64,000 bases of DNA from the NCBI GenBank assembly GCA_029204225.1, contig CM055108.1, positions 3,124,473-3,188,472 of the forward strand. The letters are read 5' to 3'. The stretch is from Diphasiastrum complanatum. Taxonomy: Eukaryota > Streptophyta > Lycopodiopsida > Lycopodiales > Lycopodiaceae. Each line of letters starts with the position of its first letter. The first letter of the stretch is position 1. Position numbers and translations under genes: made by a program. This document shows, piece by piece, positions 11,313 to 21,406 of this stretch. The notes below the pieces were generated by a model that searched no databases, was not told the origin of the DNA, and was given only the letters and a program-made list of their open reading frames with translations.

Positions 11313-12508
11313 GCTACGCCAAATTTTCAGTTTGCAGCATGTTTATTGGATGGTTAGCTTGCATTAGACATCTTGTCGTTGCATGAATAGTGTTAGATCT
11401 GCATTTAGAGTTAGTTTGGGAGTGATTTTGCTTAATTTGAGTGGATTTGCTTGTTTGAAATCTAATCTACTTGTAGAATAGGAAAAGCTATTCAGATCAC
11501 CAATCTTAAAATCCATTTGGATCTGAGATATCAGAAAAAACAACAAAAATCGGTCAAATCTGTCAACTTTTGGTCAAAAGGAGACAAAAATCATCATCAG
11601 AGCTGATAACTTTTTGCTCTATTTTAGGAAACCTTCGTCGAGTTGCAGACACCTTCGATTTTGATCACAACATCTTCAGTTTGAAGGGTGAACAATCCTT
11701 CCTAGCAAATTTTTACAAACATCAGAAAAACCATAAAAAAACACCAAAAAATCACCAAAACCCTAAAAAATATAGAAAAAGAACCTTTGCTCGATTCACT
11801 GTGCATAGGTGTGATTCAGATCTATCTACTACCAGGTTGGCGAAAAATAATACCAGAAATAGAAGGTTTTTTCAGAGGATCAGTTGTCATATTGTCATAT
11901 TTTTGTCAAAAAAGTCTCTTTTTTGCAAAAATACTAGTATGACTCTTGATTCTTCGCCAAAACCTTCACCGAGTCTTCAAAACATTCTATTTATAGTAAA
12001 ATACTATTTTTGAGTTCGACAAACATTCTTCTTGTCCAGATCATAGAAAATCTTGATTTTTACCCTCGCCAAACTACATAAACTGTATTTTGTTAGGTCC
12101 AAAAACTTCGTCGGGTTTACCCTAGTTTTATTTCTGTCAGATTTTGAATCTGAGAGTTCAGCAAAGGTTATTTTCTTAGAAATTGTCAGAAAAGCCTGAT
12201 CATAAATTTTTTTCCAAAATAGCAGTACTGTGCCGAGCCAATCTTTGCCAGTACTATTTTTAGGTTCTGATTTTCTAGATCAAGTCTCTATCAAAATTTG
12301 GGTCAAATCTGATACATTCTAATTTGGATTCTGAGAATTTTTTTTTTTTTTTTGAGAAGTATCGATTGATTGAATCTCAAATTTTTTTTGACGATATAGA
12401 AATCTGATTCTTGAAAATTGGAATAAATCTAGCAGATTTGCTCTGAGATAGTTTTGATTGAAAAATCTAGATCCAATCTCATTGTCTGCTTGATTTGAAT
12501 CTGTGAAG
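11313..12508. other. Ty3/gypsy 5' untranslated leader
   Basis: Long AT-rich leader between primer binding site and gag. Its first 480 bases are closely similar to 18313-18770. No convincing protein frame; a homopolymer run of about 18 T occurs near 12340. Confidence 0.7.
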
Positions 12509-14049
12509 ATGGCTGCCCCTGGAGGTGCTCCTCAAGAAGTCAATCCAATCATTGTTACAAGAGCACCCCGTTTGGATCTACCCAAATACAATGGATTAAT
12601 AGATCCAGTTAGATTTCTTCAGATCTATGTTGAATCCTATGAAGTCTATGGCAAAATATTTTGCCAAGATAAACTTAAGCTTTTTCCTATGGCCTTAACA
12701 GACGCAACAAAAGATTGGTACTATAATCAAGATGAAACTGAGCGTGCAGATTGGGAGATTGTTAAAAGAGCCCTTATCACACGGTTCAAATCGCGGAAGT
12801 TTATGGAAGACCCTTTTCTACTTTTAAGTAAAATAAATTGGGAAAGCAGGAAATGGTTCGAGATTACATTGAATGGGTGAAACGCTTCAGATCTGAGTGT
12901 GAACCTGAGCTGATTAACAAAAATGCCATGATTATGTGGTTTTGTCAGGTTTACCTAAACGATTTAGACGTGAGATGAAACGCCATAATGAGTATGCACT
13001 TTTGCAAAATGCTATGGATGATGCAATTCGGGAGGAGGATGAAGATTCAGATGATGAGCTGAATATCAGTATGTTCTCTTATATAGCAGGGCAGACCACT
13101 ACGACATCCACCACTATTGCATCAACGAATGTCAATGCTACTGCAGAAATGATGCTCAATGAGTTCGAGAAACTCGGGAAGAACCAACATAAATAGATGA
13201 AAAAGTTGCAGTTGCAATTTGATGAGAAGATCAAAGCATTGGAAGATTTCCACGGATGAGCAAACAAGGAACCTGAGAAGTTTGCAAAGACTTTTCCTAC
13301 TAGGGAAAATGTCTGGTGTTCTATTTGTACAGGAAACTACACAATGAATGAGTGTCCTCAATTGAAAAAACGAATGGAAATCAATGTATGCCATTTGTGT
13401 AATTCGCCTGGTCATGAGACTTCTTTTTGCAACTTCAATCCTCGGATAATTCAGCAATGGTATGTCCAAATGGGATATCAAGAACCACAGTACGGAGGAA
13501 ATCCGACAGCCAGACCTCGACAATCTGCTCTTGGATACCTAGAATGCTTAGCCTTACCTGCCTCACCAAAGCACTCTACTGCTCCTACCAATCTGATGAA
13601 ACCAGAACTGTATAGAAGTGCTGAGCAATGGAACTATGGTAATGATCAAGCAGGTGGATCTTCATAACAGTATGCTATTTATGCTGCCGCACAAACAAGC
13701 ATCTAAAAACTGGACCAGAGCACCACTTGGATGCTTTGCATGTGGAGAAAATCACAGAGCTGCAGAATGTCCAAATAAAGAAAAATTTGTACCATTCTTT
13801 CATGATTGTGGTTATGGGCATTTCTATAAAGACTGTCTAGCAAGACCGAAGCCACCACCATCTATAGCTCCTATAAATTTGATAACAATCAAGCGAAGAA
13901 CAGTAGCTCAGAATAAATCAAGTGTACCCTTGATGGTGGTCACCAGAGCACAGAAGCAGAAAAAACCAGTAGCGGATCCAGTACCTGCTGATTCTATACC
14001 ATTAACCGATATACCAACAACATCTGGTGCAAGAAGAAGAGGAGTTTGA
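12509..14049 (+). pseudogene. Ty3/gypsy gag with CCHC zinc knuckles
   Basis: The likely start is the ATG at 12509 (MAAPGGAPQ). The capsid part at 12580-12960 reads LPKYNGLIDPVRFLQIY and LFPMALTDATKDWYYN, typical of the plant retrotransposon gag domain. Frame changes near 12850 and 12930 and stops at 13196 and 13668 break it. The nucleocapsid part has CHLCNSPGHETSFC (13390-13432) and CFACGENHRAAEC (13733-13771), both complete CCHC knuckles, plus two that have lost a ligand (CSICTGNYTMNEC near 13318 and FHDCGYGHFYKDC near 13800). An ADP-rich, basic tail follows. Gag would package the RNA in the particle; this copy cannot make the full protein. Confidence 0.85.
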
Positions 14050-14399
14050 GGCTGATAAAGCAACAGCCAGAGTTCGTTCTTCACCATTGCAACCTCCAAG
14101 AAATTCACGTACATATATGAATGATCAGTTGCATCATCATGAAGAACCCTTCAAGATGACTGAACCGAAGCACTGCAAACAAAATTGCTCATGAATATTT
14201 TGTCTAGTAAGATCAATATGTCAGTGGGAGAGTTTCTGAAGTTGGTGCCAAAAGCCAAAGAAGTCTTAGCGCAAAAATTAACTCAAGCAGAACCAGAAGT
14301 CCATTTGGAGGCACTTTTTTGTGCTGGATTTGAAGAATCTAATGAAGTACTCCATGTCAGAGCAGCTTGAAAAAGTGAACAAAAAATTATTACCCTGCC

Positions 14400-14691
14400 G
14401 ATACAACATAGACAATTTCCTAAGGAAACAGCTGTGATAGATGGCAGTTCAGGAGTTAATCTGATTTCTACAAAGCTATGTGCAAAATGGGGCCTTACAA
14501 AGATCAAGCCTGTAACTTTTGCCATTAAGCTAGCTGATCAAACGACAGTTCATCCACGAGGAATGGTTGAAGATATACCTATCAGAATTGCGAGAGTACA
14601 CTTCGTCATTACTTTTGTAGTAATGGATTTACCAGAAGCACCAAATGTCTACCGAGTCCTCTTGGGACGTCCATGGTTACAAGTTGCATAA
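14400..14691 (+). pseudogene. Ty3/gypsy aspartic protease domain
   Basis: Residues near 14428-14460 read AVIDGSSGVNLIS and the domain ends with YRVLLGRPWLQVA (14650-14690), the two hallmarks of a plant Ty3-type retropepsin: the active-site loop after a hydrophobic strand and the LLGRPWL end. The catalytic triplet is D-G-S instead of the usual D-[ST]-G, so activity is doubtful unless this lineage tolerates it. A stop at 14690 follows directly. No RT follows; the element is cut short. Confidence 0.8.
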
Positions 14692-14874
14692 GTAATTCAT
14701 AACTGGGGTACCGGGAAAATCACTTTTGAAAATCATGAACGTGCAATCAAAGTTGATCCTGCAACTTGGACTATCAAACCAGTGGTTCAAAAAGAAGATG
14801 ATGATTCATCAACAACGAATCATACCTGTGACCGACCAGAAAAAAATTTGGGAGTTCATTACGATTCTCAAACG
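14692..14874 (+). pseudogene. Linker after the Ty3 protease
   Basis: After the stop, the frame continues with HNWGTGKITF, as in Ty3 elements between protease and RT, then an acidic Ser/Thr stretch. No RT domain follows before the sequence changes near 14875. Confidence 0.55.
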
Positions 14875-14996
14875 GATACTCATGCCCATGGAGTTCAGAA
14901 ACGATTTGCTCTCTTTTGTTTTACTGTCTTCATGATTCGTGGGAGTTCTGAGCTCTACAAGGTCATGTCTTGTTGGAGTTCTAAGTTCTCTAATGA
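14875..14996 (+). pseudogene. DUF3504/tyrosine-recombinase-like fragment
   Basis: The plus strand reads HAHGVQKRFALFCFTVFM then IRGSSELYKVM. The first part is nearly identical to the end of the minus-strand remnant at 25040-25110, and the second resembles the FxLRGxxEL motif seen where DUF3504 (ZMYM/QRICH1/Crypton-type tyrosine-recombinase-derived) domains begin their catalytic half. It is squeezed between a Ty3 linker and a copia integrase end. Family call is by eye and tentative. Confidence 0.4.
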
Positions 14997-15780
14997 AAAC
15001 ATCTATAGACCTTCACACGATCATCATATGCTAGGAATATACACTTGATTTACGTCTCTCTTCCTTAGAAATGTGTACAAAGGCCTTACATCCAAATATT
15101 TGCAAGTGGTTCACCTTTGGCTTCTTCTTCGTGAATGCCTCCTCAAGTGTTATCTTTGGTATGACAATGGCAGGACTTCTATTTTGAAGATAGACTATCG
15201 TACTGCATGCTTCTGACCGAAAATCCTTTGGTAGTTTCATCTCAGCTAGCATAGATCTGGCACTTTCTACAATCATACGATTCTTGCGCTCAGCTACACC
15301 ATTGAGAGCAGGAGTATGAGCTTGTGTAAATTGTCTTTTGATCCCACATTGATCACAAAGATCATTGAAGTCATTAGACTTATACTCACCTCCACTATCT
15401 GATCTTAGAACTTTGATCTTTCTACTTGTCTAATTTTTGACCAATGCGTTGAAGCTCTTGAAATTGTCAAATGCATCCGATTTCTTCTTCAAGAAGTAAA
15501 TCCACATCTTACATGACATATCATCAATAAAGGTCATGAAATAGAAGGCTTTACCTAAGGACATGGTCCTCATAGGCCCACTTAAATCTATGTGGATCAA
15601 ATCCAGGATGTTCTTTGCCCTGCAACACTACCTTTATTGAAATTCTCTCGATGCTGCTTCCCATATACACATGATTCTCACATTGATTTCAAGTGGTCTT
15701 CTATGGTAGGCAATCCTCTTACCATTTCCAATTTCCTCATCTGAGGCTTCCTAAGTTCAAGTAACCAAGCCTCTTATGTC
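14997..15780 (-). pseudogene. Copia integrase (copy A)
   Basis: Minus-strand copia integrase. TQAHTPALNGVAERKNR (near 15290-15340) carries the catalytic Glu region, and RSDSGGEY (near 15390-15410) the second Asp. NHLQIFGCKAFVHI follows near 15100, as in copia. A TAG stop at 15430-15432 interrupts the core and is also present at 26745-26747 in copy B. The left end at 14997 is an abrupt break; the sequence matches copy B from 26303 onward. Small indels are scattered through it. Confidence 0.85.
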
Positions 15781-16199
15781 ACAACTCAGTTTGCGATGGA
15801 ATGGATGAGACAAGTCCATGTTGCCCCTTGATTGTAGCACAATTTAGTATTGGGCTCCCTTACTCCATCTGCAATAATTTTGAACTTTTGGCTCACATCC
15901 TTCACAAAGCAACAATCATGGGCAAATTCTACTTTATCAGTAATGACTCCAACAGAAAGTAGATTTTTCTTCAAACTTGGTACGTAAAGTACCTCCATGA
16001 TCATCCTGCTTTTGCCATCCAGTAGTTGGATGGAATCGGTGCCTATCCCCGTGATCTTGTACACATCACCATTTGCTTGTGAAATAGACGTTCCATTATC
16101 AAACACTCTCAAGCTACTGAACCAATCCTTGTTACTTGTCATATGTCTTGTGGCTCCCAAGTCAATATACCACGCTTGATCATCTTGATTAGATGACAA
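15781..16199 (-). pseudogene. Copia protease and gag-pre-integrase (copy A)
   Basis: Near the start (16140-16180) WYIDLGATRHMT replaces the canonical WYIDSGATxHMT, so the catalytic triplet is D-L-G. VLYVPSLKKNLLSVG at about 15950-16000 is the hallmark pre-integrase motif. The frame stays open to about 15786. Copy B has the intact DSG triplet at the same place, so the change here is private to copy A. Confidence 0.9.
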
Positions 16200-16440
16200 T
16201 GCAGATATGAAGATGCTAGAGTCTTCAATCTCACCCTTATCGACAAGGTTACCTGCTTGCTTTGGTTTCTCCTTTTTTTGTTCTTCCAGGAATTTGCAAC
16301 ATTCACTCTTCCAATGGTCCTTTTTACCACAATGGAAGCACTTGTCTTTCTTCTTGGTCTTATTAGAAGATCCCTCATCCTCTTGAGTCTTGGCAAATTG
16401 TTGTTTAGACTTCTTCTTGCCCTTGCCCTTGCCTTGTTTT
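16200..16440 (-). pseudogene. Copia gag zinc knuckle (copy A, gag deleted)
   Basis: A CCHC knuckle (CFHCGKKDHWKSEC) can be read near 16300-16345, preceded by a Lys/Gln-rich stretch. At 16440/16441 the gag capsid part is missing: about 770 bases present in copy B (27775-28543) are deleted, joining the knuckle linker to the untranslated leader. Confidence 0.8.
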
Positions 16441-17006
16441 GGTGTCGCCTTCCGAAATGCACTCTGTCATCAACTCCCAACTACGTGCCCAATGGAATGG
16501 TGAAATCACTTTTGGCACACTTGGAACACTTTCTCCACTGCAATCACTCTGTTTCGCTATACCATACTTGTAGGTACAGTCCGAATGCTCTTCATTTGGA
16601 GTTCGTAGCCCTTCGTTTGGGTCAAAACATATAAAAGAGACGAATTTAAGGGCTTTTTCACTTTTTGAACTATTTTTTCAATTTGAAGAGACTTCAACCT
16701 TTAGTGAATTTGCACCAAACTCAACTTTCAAAATGAAGATTTTTATTGAAATTGAATGGCTAAATGCCCTTCAGCCCCTTCTAATGAAGTTTCCCATGGA
16801 AGGAAGGAGATCCAACGATCTCTTTGCATCTCACAGTCCCTGTTTCTTGTTGAGGGTTCAATCGCCACCATCCATTCTCCCCAACCTTCATCTAGCGGTC
16901 CAGATTTAATCAACGTGTTTGATCCTCCTCCACCAGCCACTAGCACCCTGGAGACACAATGGCCTCCCTCACACTGGTCGCGCGTGAGCTGTCTGCCCTT
17001 CTCCAT
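16441..17006 (-). other. Copia untranslated leader (copy A)
   Basis: Closely matches 28544-29105 of copy B over its full length, including the tttgggtcaaaa and cttcagccccttctaatg stretches. Open frames here are on both strands and differ between the copies, so it is treated as leader. The match ends sharply at 17006, where the copy is truncated before its primer binding site. Confidence 0.75.
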
Positions 17007-17546
17007 GTATTCATGACTAGTTTATGCATGCAAATAACTTAGTCCAAGGAATCACTTGTAGATCCATAGGATTAAAAGTTTGTACAAAAGGTTTTATGAT
17101 CATACAAAGATTCACTACACAACATATCTATACAAATATCATCTGATTTGTACACAATACTTTTTTAACCGAGAATCCTATAACTTGGTTATCCTCTAAG
17201 AGAGAATATTTTTCCAAGAGTGCTATTTCACATCCAAAATCTCAACTGGAGATTATCTCAAAAGAATATACTATTAGTGTGAATCTCCTTCCCACGGATC
17301 TCAATCAGGTTGATTACCAATAGCAAGGAACAGGTTTCTTCAAACCACTATCTTGCAATAGAATTCCCAAGTTCTGACACAAATCAATCAGACTTGTAAT
17401 CAACAACTCTTCTACTACAACAATGTTTTCTAATTTCCTTCCCTTACATCTTCAAATCCGATATCTACTATAATCCTTAAAGAATTTCTATAATATCAAA
17501 ATATCCCAACGTTTCTGATTCTTGAAACAAGTCTGTTACTATTCAT
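17007..17546. other. Unassigned 540-base stretch between two retrotransposon ends
   Basis: AT-rich with no open frame of note. It lies between the truncated copia leader and the start of a Ty3 LTR and may be old host DNA or the missing 3' part of another element. Confidence 0.4.
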
Positions 17547-18290
17547 TGTTATTGGTTTGCAGATCCCAATAAAACCCTAACCCTAGTTAATAAGTGAGAG
17601 GGATTTGGCACCCTACGTGTGTAAGTCCAACCTGATGATCACATATTTATTTGATTAGAAAGTCAATAAAAGGACTTTAGGCCTTTTTGCGGGACTTTTA
17701 ATGTCCCAGGGCCTAAATGTCAAGTTAGTGAATAAAGTTGGGTTTCTCTCCAATTTGGATGGTTCCCACTCTTTTTTTAATTTGGATAATTAGGGAGGCA
17801 AAAATGGACCAATAGGATTCAGAGGCCAGGGTCCTCCTCTCTACTATTAAAAGGGACCAACTCAAGCTCCTATACATGTTCATTTCCTCATTTCTATAAA
17901 GCAGATTGGTTCCCTTGTGAAATGGATTGAAGAATGTCCTTGCTCTCTATCACTTTTCCTCCATCTCTCATGTTTTATTTGTGTTTTAGTAATTGTTGGA
18001 TCTGATTGTTATTAAGATTGCATGTTATTATACTTTTTATGAGGGAGAGAGGGAGAAAGAGAGAAAGAGTAAGCTATATTTGTTGTGGATTTAGTGTTAG
18101 TGGATGTAGTGTTAATGCTTAGGGTTAATGGATGTTAGAGTTAGATGTGAATCTTCCAATCATGCTGAAATCTGAACTATACTATCGCTCTCATGGGAAT
18201 GAATCTATGCGTGACAACTAACTCCGTCTCTTTGATGCTAGATTGATTAGATCTTGGATTGAGGTTAGGCAAGGAAAGAGACCCACTACA
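17547..18290 (+). repeat. Ty3/gypsy 5' LTR (744 bases)
   Basis: Starts TGTTAT, ends CTACA, and is followed at 18295 by the primer binding site. A second, inverted copy lies at 56960-57732 and matches along the whole length, including the agttaataagtgagaggg and cattttattg-type blocks, which confirms both ends. A GA-rich run at 18041-18070 precedes the 3' third. The copy at 11240 keeps only the last 51 bases. Confidence 0.9.
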
Positions 18291-18294
18291 ATTT

Positions 18295-18770
18295 TGGCGC
18301 CATTGCCGGGGAGCTACGCCAATTTTTCAGTTTGCAGCATGTTTGTTGGATGGTTAGCTTGCATTAGGCATCTTGTCGTTGCATGAATAGTGTTAGTCTG
18401 CATTTAGGGTTAGTTTGGGAGTGATTTTGCTTAATTTGAGTGGATTTGCCCCTAATCTAATTGTAGAACATGAAAAGATATTCAGATCAATAACCTTAAA
18501 ATCCATTTGGATCAGAGATATCACAAAAAAAAAAAAATCGGTCAGATCTGCGAGATTTTGGTCAAAAGGAGACAAAAATCGTCATCAGAGCTGATAACTT
18601 TTTGCTCTATTTCATGAAACCTTCGCCAAGTTGAAGACACCTTTGGTTTTGATCACAAAATCTTCAGTCTGAAGGGTAAACAATCCTTCCCAGCAGATTT
18701 TCAGAAACATCAGAAAAATCGTCAAAAAACACCAAAAAATCACCAAAACCCTAAAAAATATAGAAAACAA
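18295..18770 (+). other. Ty3 primer binding site and leader, truncated
   Basis: tggcgccattgccgggga at 18295-18312 is the primer binding site. The leader then matches 11313-11790 until an abrupt break at 18770, where copia sequence of the opposite strand begins. Confidence 0.85.
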
Positions 18771-19034
18771 CACAGTCAATTACGTAGCCACCATCTATGA
18801 TTTTCCCCGAAACCACCGAAACTGCAAGTTTCTCTATGAATCCTCCCCAGAATCCACCTACGATGATCGTTCTGATCTTTCCCGAAGCTTCGATCGAAGG
18901 AACTTTGCTGTCTCCTGCCATCCGGACTACCGATACTCCGTATGGAGTCCTCTCTCCTGAGATGCTCTGAGTGCTATTTCTCCTGGTGAAAGACGCTATC
19001 CCATAGCTCCACCGGATCGTGCATTCTTGCATCA
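18771..19034 (-). pseudogene. Copia gag N-terminal fragment (another family)
   Basis: Minus-strand frame containing MAGDSKVPSIEAS, a typical copia gag start, followed by about 50 residues before the junction with Ty3 leader at 18770. It lies just inside a primer binding site and LTR, the expected order. Upstream in-frame residues (from 19035) are probably leader. The sequence differs from copies A and B, so this is a second copia family. Confidence 0.55.
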
Positions 19035-19040
19035 CCCTGA

Positions 19041-19055
19041 AGCTTTGATACCAAG
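19041..19055 (-). other. Copia primer binding site (minus strand)
   Basis: The plus strand reads agctttgataccaag, the complement of the ACTTGGTATCAAAGC-type initiator-tRNA-Met primer site. The LTR begins directly to the right with TGAAATTTCG. Confidence 0.75.
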
Positions 19056-19056
19056 T

Positions 19057-19450
19057 TGAAATTTCGATAGAATCTAGTGCAGCATGCAGATCACATCACA
19101 CAATCACCATAGCCACTCCTCACAAGCTCTCATAGATGGCACAACAAAAGTTATTAGATTACAAAGAAACACTATACATATAGAGTATTCACAAACTGCA
19201 TGAAAAGGCAGGTGTTCTAAAACTGGCCTACCACCTGTCAACAAACTAAGGTCGGGCCCAGTATGGCCAAATTCGACCGACAAACTTGGGACATGCCCCC
19301 AAGTATAGCAAGTACTGTAAATAGCTCTGTACAGGCTAATTTTTCCTACGTGTGGCTACTTGGCTAACCCAAGTAGCCGGCTACGGGATCAGTGCCCGAT
19401 TAATATATCCTAGCGGGTCACGTCCCGATCACAACTATATACAGTAAACC
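19057..19450 (-). repeat. Copia 5' LTR (right end uncertain)
   Basis: Begins TGAAATTTCG next to the primer site. Similar in design to the LTR at 29675 (a run ending in tacatatagag or tacatatagttg, then a GC-rich gctggccgatgg-like part) but not the same family by eye. No second copy lies in the window, so the end is approximate. Confidence 0.6.
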
Positions 19451-20336
19451 AAATAAATTGTACACTAATTACATCATCAGAATTAGGACTTATACTAATG
19501 AATCAAATCACAACCTGATTTCTAACTATGATGATGTTGAGCGTCGACGATCTCGATCTCACTCTTTGTCCCCATCGCCATTAGCTTTTGAAGATCAGCT
19601 TATTAATGATGAAGCTATAAGAGATTTTTGGGTAGAATTAGAAATAGACTCATTTGATTGGCATATTTGTCACATGATGATGTGGCAAATGATAATAATG
19701 AGCCACCAAATGAATAAGTGAGACAATACGATTTATTTCAACGCATTGTAATATTAATTACATTGCTCATAGATGCAATTACACTTGATTAATTGACTAG
19801 TTGACAGCGAGCAAGAAGTTGATGCATGCGAGTACACAATTTGTGATCATCATTTTTTTGTGATACATAAATTTCTTTATTCATTTGTGCATATGGCAAG
19901 CAATGTTGATAGAAAATAAAATTCAATGTGTTGATAGGTAACAAATTCCTAAAGTGAGATCCATATACATTCTGTTTTATACCGTTGTTTATACCAAGGG
20001 GCCTTTTTTTTTATCAGTCTTGGTATTACCCTCGGTTAGCAGAGTGTTCTGGATGCCTCTGGTCACCTGGAACCTCTTTATAACCCTCTCTATAAATGTA
20101 TCAAAAACAAGTTCAAATTTGGTAGGCTTATACCAACGTCAGCCTCGGTATACCCCTCAAATTAGCTTCAGTACTCCAATGTATGTTCTGAGGCCCTCTA
20201 GTGAATTTATAACCCTCTCTATATTTCTCTCTATGAATGTTTCAAAAACAAGTTAAAATTTGGTAGGCTTATACCGAGGCCAAACACTAGACCCGAGGCT
20301 CGAGCATTCCGATCCTCGTGTGACTTATTTTAAAAA
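19451..20336. other. Unassigned stretch with a partial duplication
   Basis: No gene is recognised; the frame 19458-19721 (plus) has an Arg/Ser-rich part but no family signature. A segment of about 75 bases around ataaccctctctata ... tttggtaggcttatacc occurs near 20079 and again near 20209. Confidence 0.4.
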
Positions 20337-20600
20337 CTATCTTTCAAAGAAACGCTCAAAAAAAGCCTTGGTAATCGCCCGCCCTGTTGTAGTGTTGCTC
20401 ACCTCACTATAACCAACAAATCTAACTTTCTTTGAAGATGGATCCTCCTTTGTCCTATCATCAAGGGCAACGTTGATATAGCATACACATCCAAAAGCTT
20501 TTAGATGCTTTACACTTGGCCTCATCCCAAATAGAATCTCAAAAGGTGTTTTTCCATCTTAAACAACACTTGGCCACCTATTACCTATGAAAAAAATCAG
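20337..20600 (-). pseudogene. Copia integrase C-terminal fragment
   Basis: The minus strand reads SVKHLKAFGCVCYINV then SSKKVRFVGYSE, the KHLxxFGCxxYxxVP and KxxFxGYS blocks that end copia integrases. Only about 90 residues remain. Its residues differ from copies A and B, so it is a third copia insertion. Confidence 0.8.
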
Positions 20601-21406
20601 ATTCAAAACATGCTTAATGGATCATTAGATCTTGGCCTAAATTTGGATGCACATCTAGAATCATTCACAAGCTAGAATTTGTACACCTACCATGCTAAAA
20701 CTTAGAAATTCGTGTAGATCAGATCAAAATCACTAAGATATGATATAGTACTATCCCTGTCCGACAACAACAGTAGCACACTATCCTTCAAACGTGTGGA
20801 TTCAAGTACAGCAAAAAAATTCACATTTTATACATTAAAACTCAAGATATCATGAGAAATATGAAATAGATGGACATATAATCAAAAGAGTAAATTTCTT
20901 CACATAAAATGAGAACAACAAGATCAGTTCTTCATGCTCGTACAACTATTTATAACAGCGATAATATCACTTGGCCACTTGCCCTAAACTTGTCCTAACA
21001 TAACAACTTTTAGGTACTTCACCAAAAACCTATTTTTTAGTGACTAAATGTAATGTATTTATATTAGCCAATTAAGATAGGTCCAAATCCGACATTATCC
21101 ACTTATATACTTACATCAATTTTACATATGAGGATGAAAAACCAACATAGAATGCATAGCTATTTGTAGGTGCTATAAGCAATTATGAGAGTCAATAAAT
21201 CCACATGGATGTAATCTCAGCTGTGTGCCATGGCAATTTTCAATTTTGGTTATAAACTGTAAGAATGTTGAAGCTGGAGAACGTATATGTGGCAACTTAT
21301 AGTGTCATATACAGAATTTCAAGATTGGCTTGTTTGTGTGCATGCAAATGTTGTACATGGTCTTGAAATCCTTTTGCTGCACGTCAAAAGAATTCCAGGA
21401 CAACCC
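20601..21406. other. Stretch without a recognised gene
   Basis: AT-rich DNA 3' of the sugar-transporter pseudogene. No protein motif or element end seen. Confidence 0.4.

Noticed and set aside
11570-12013. 147-residue plus frame in the Ty3 leader
   Set aside because: Low-complexity Lys/Asn/Pro content, not conserved in the second leader copy at 18313-18770, and upstream of gag.
16257-16634. Plus-strand frame of 125 residues across copia copy A
   Set aside because: It is antisense to the gag knuckle region and mirrors a similar antisense frame at 27555 in copy B.
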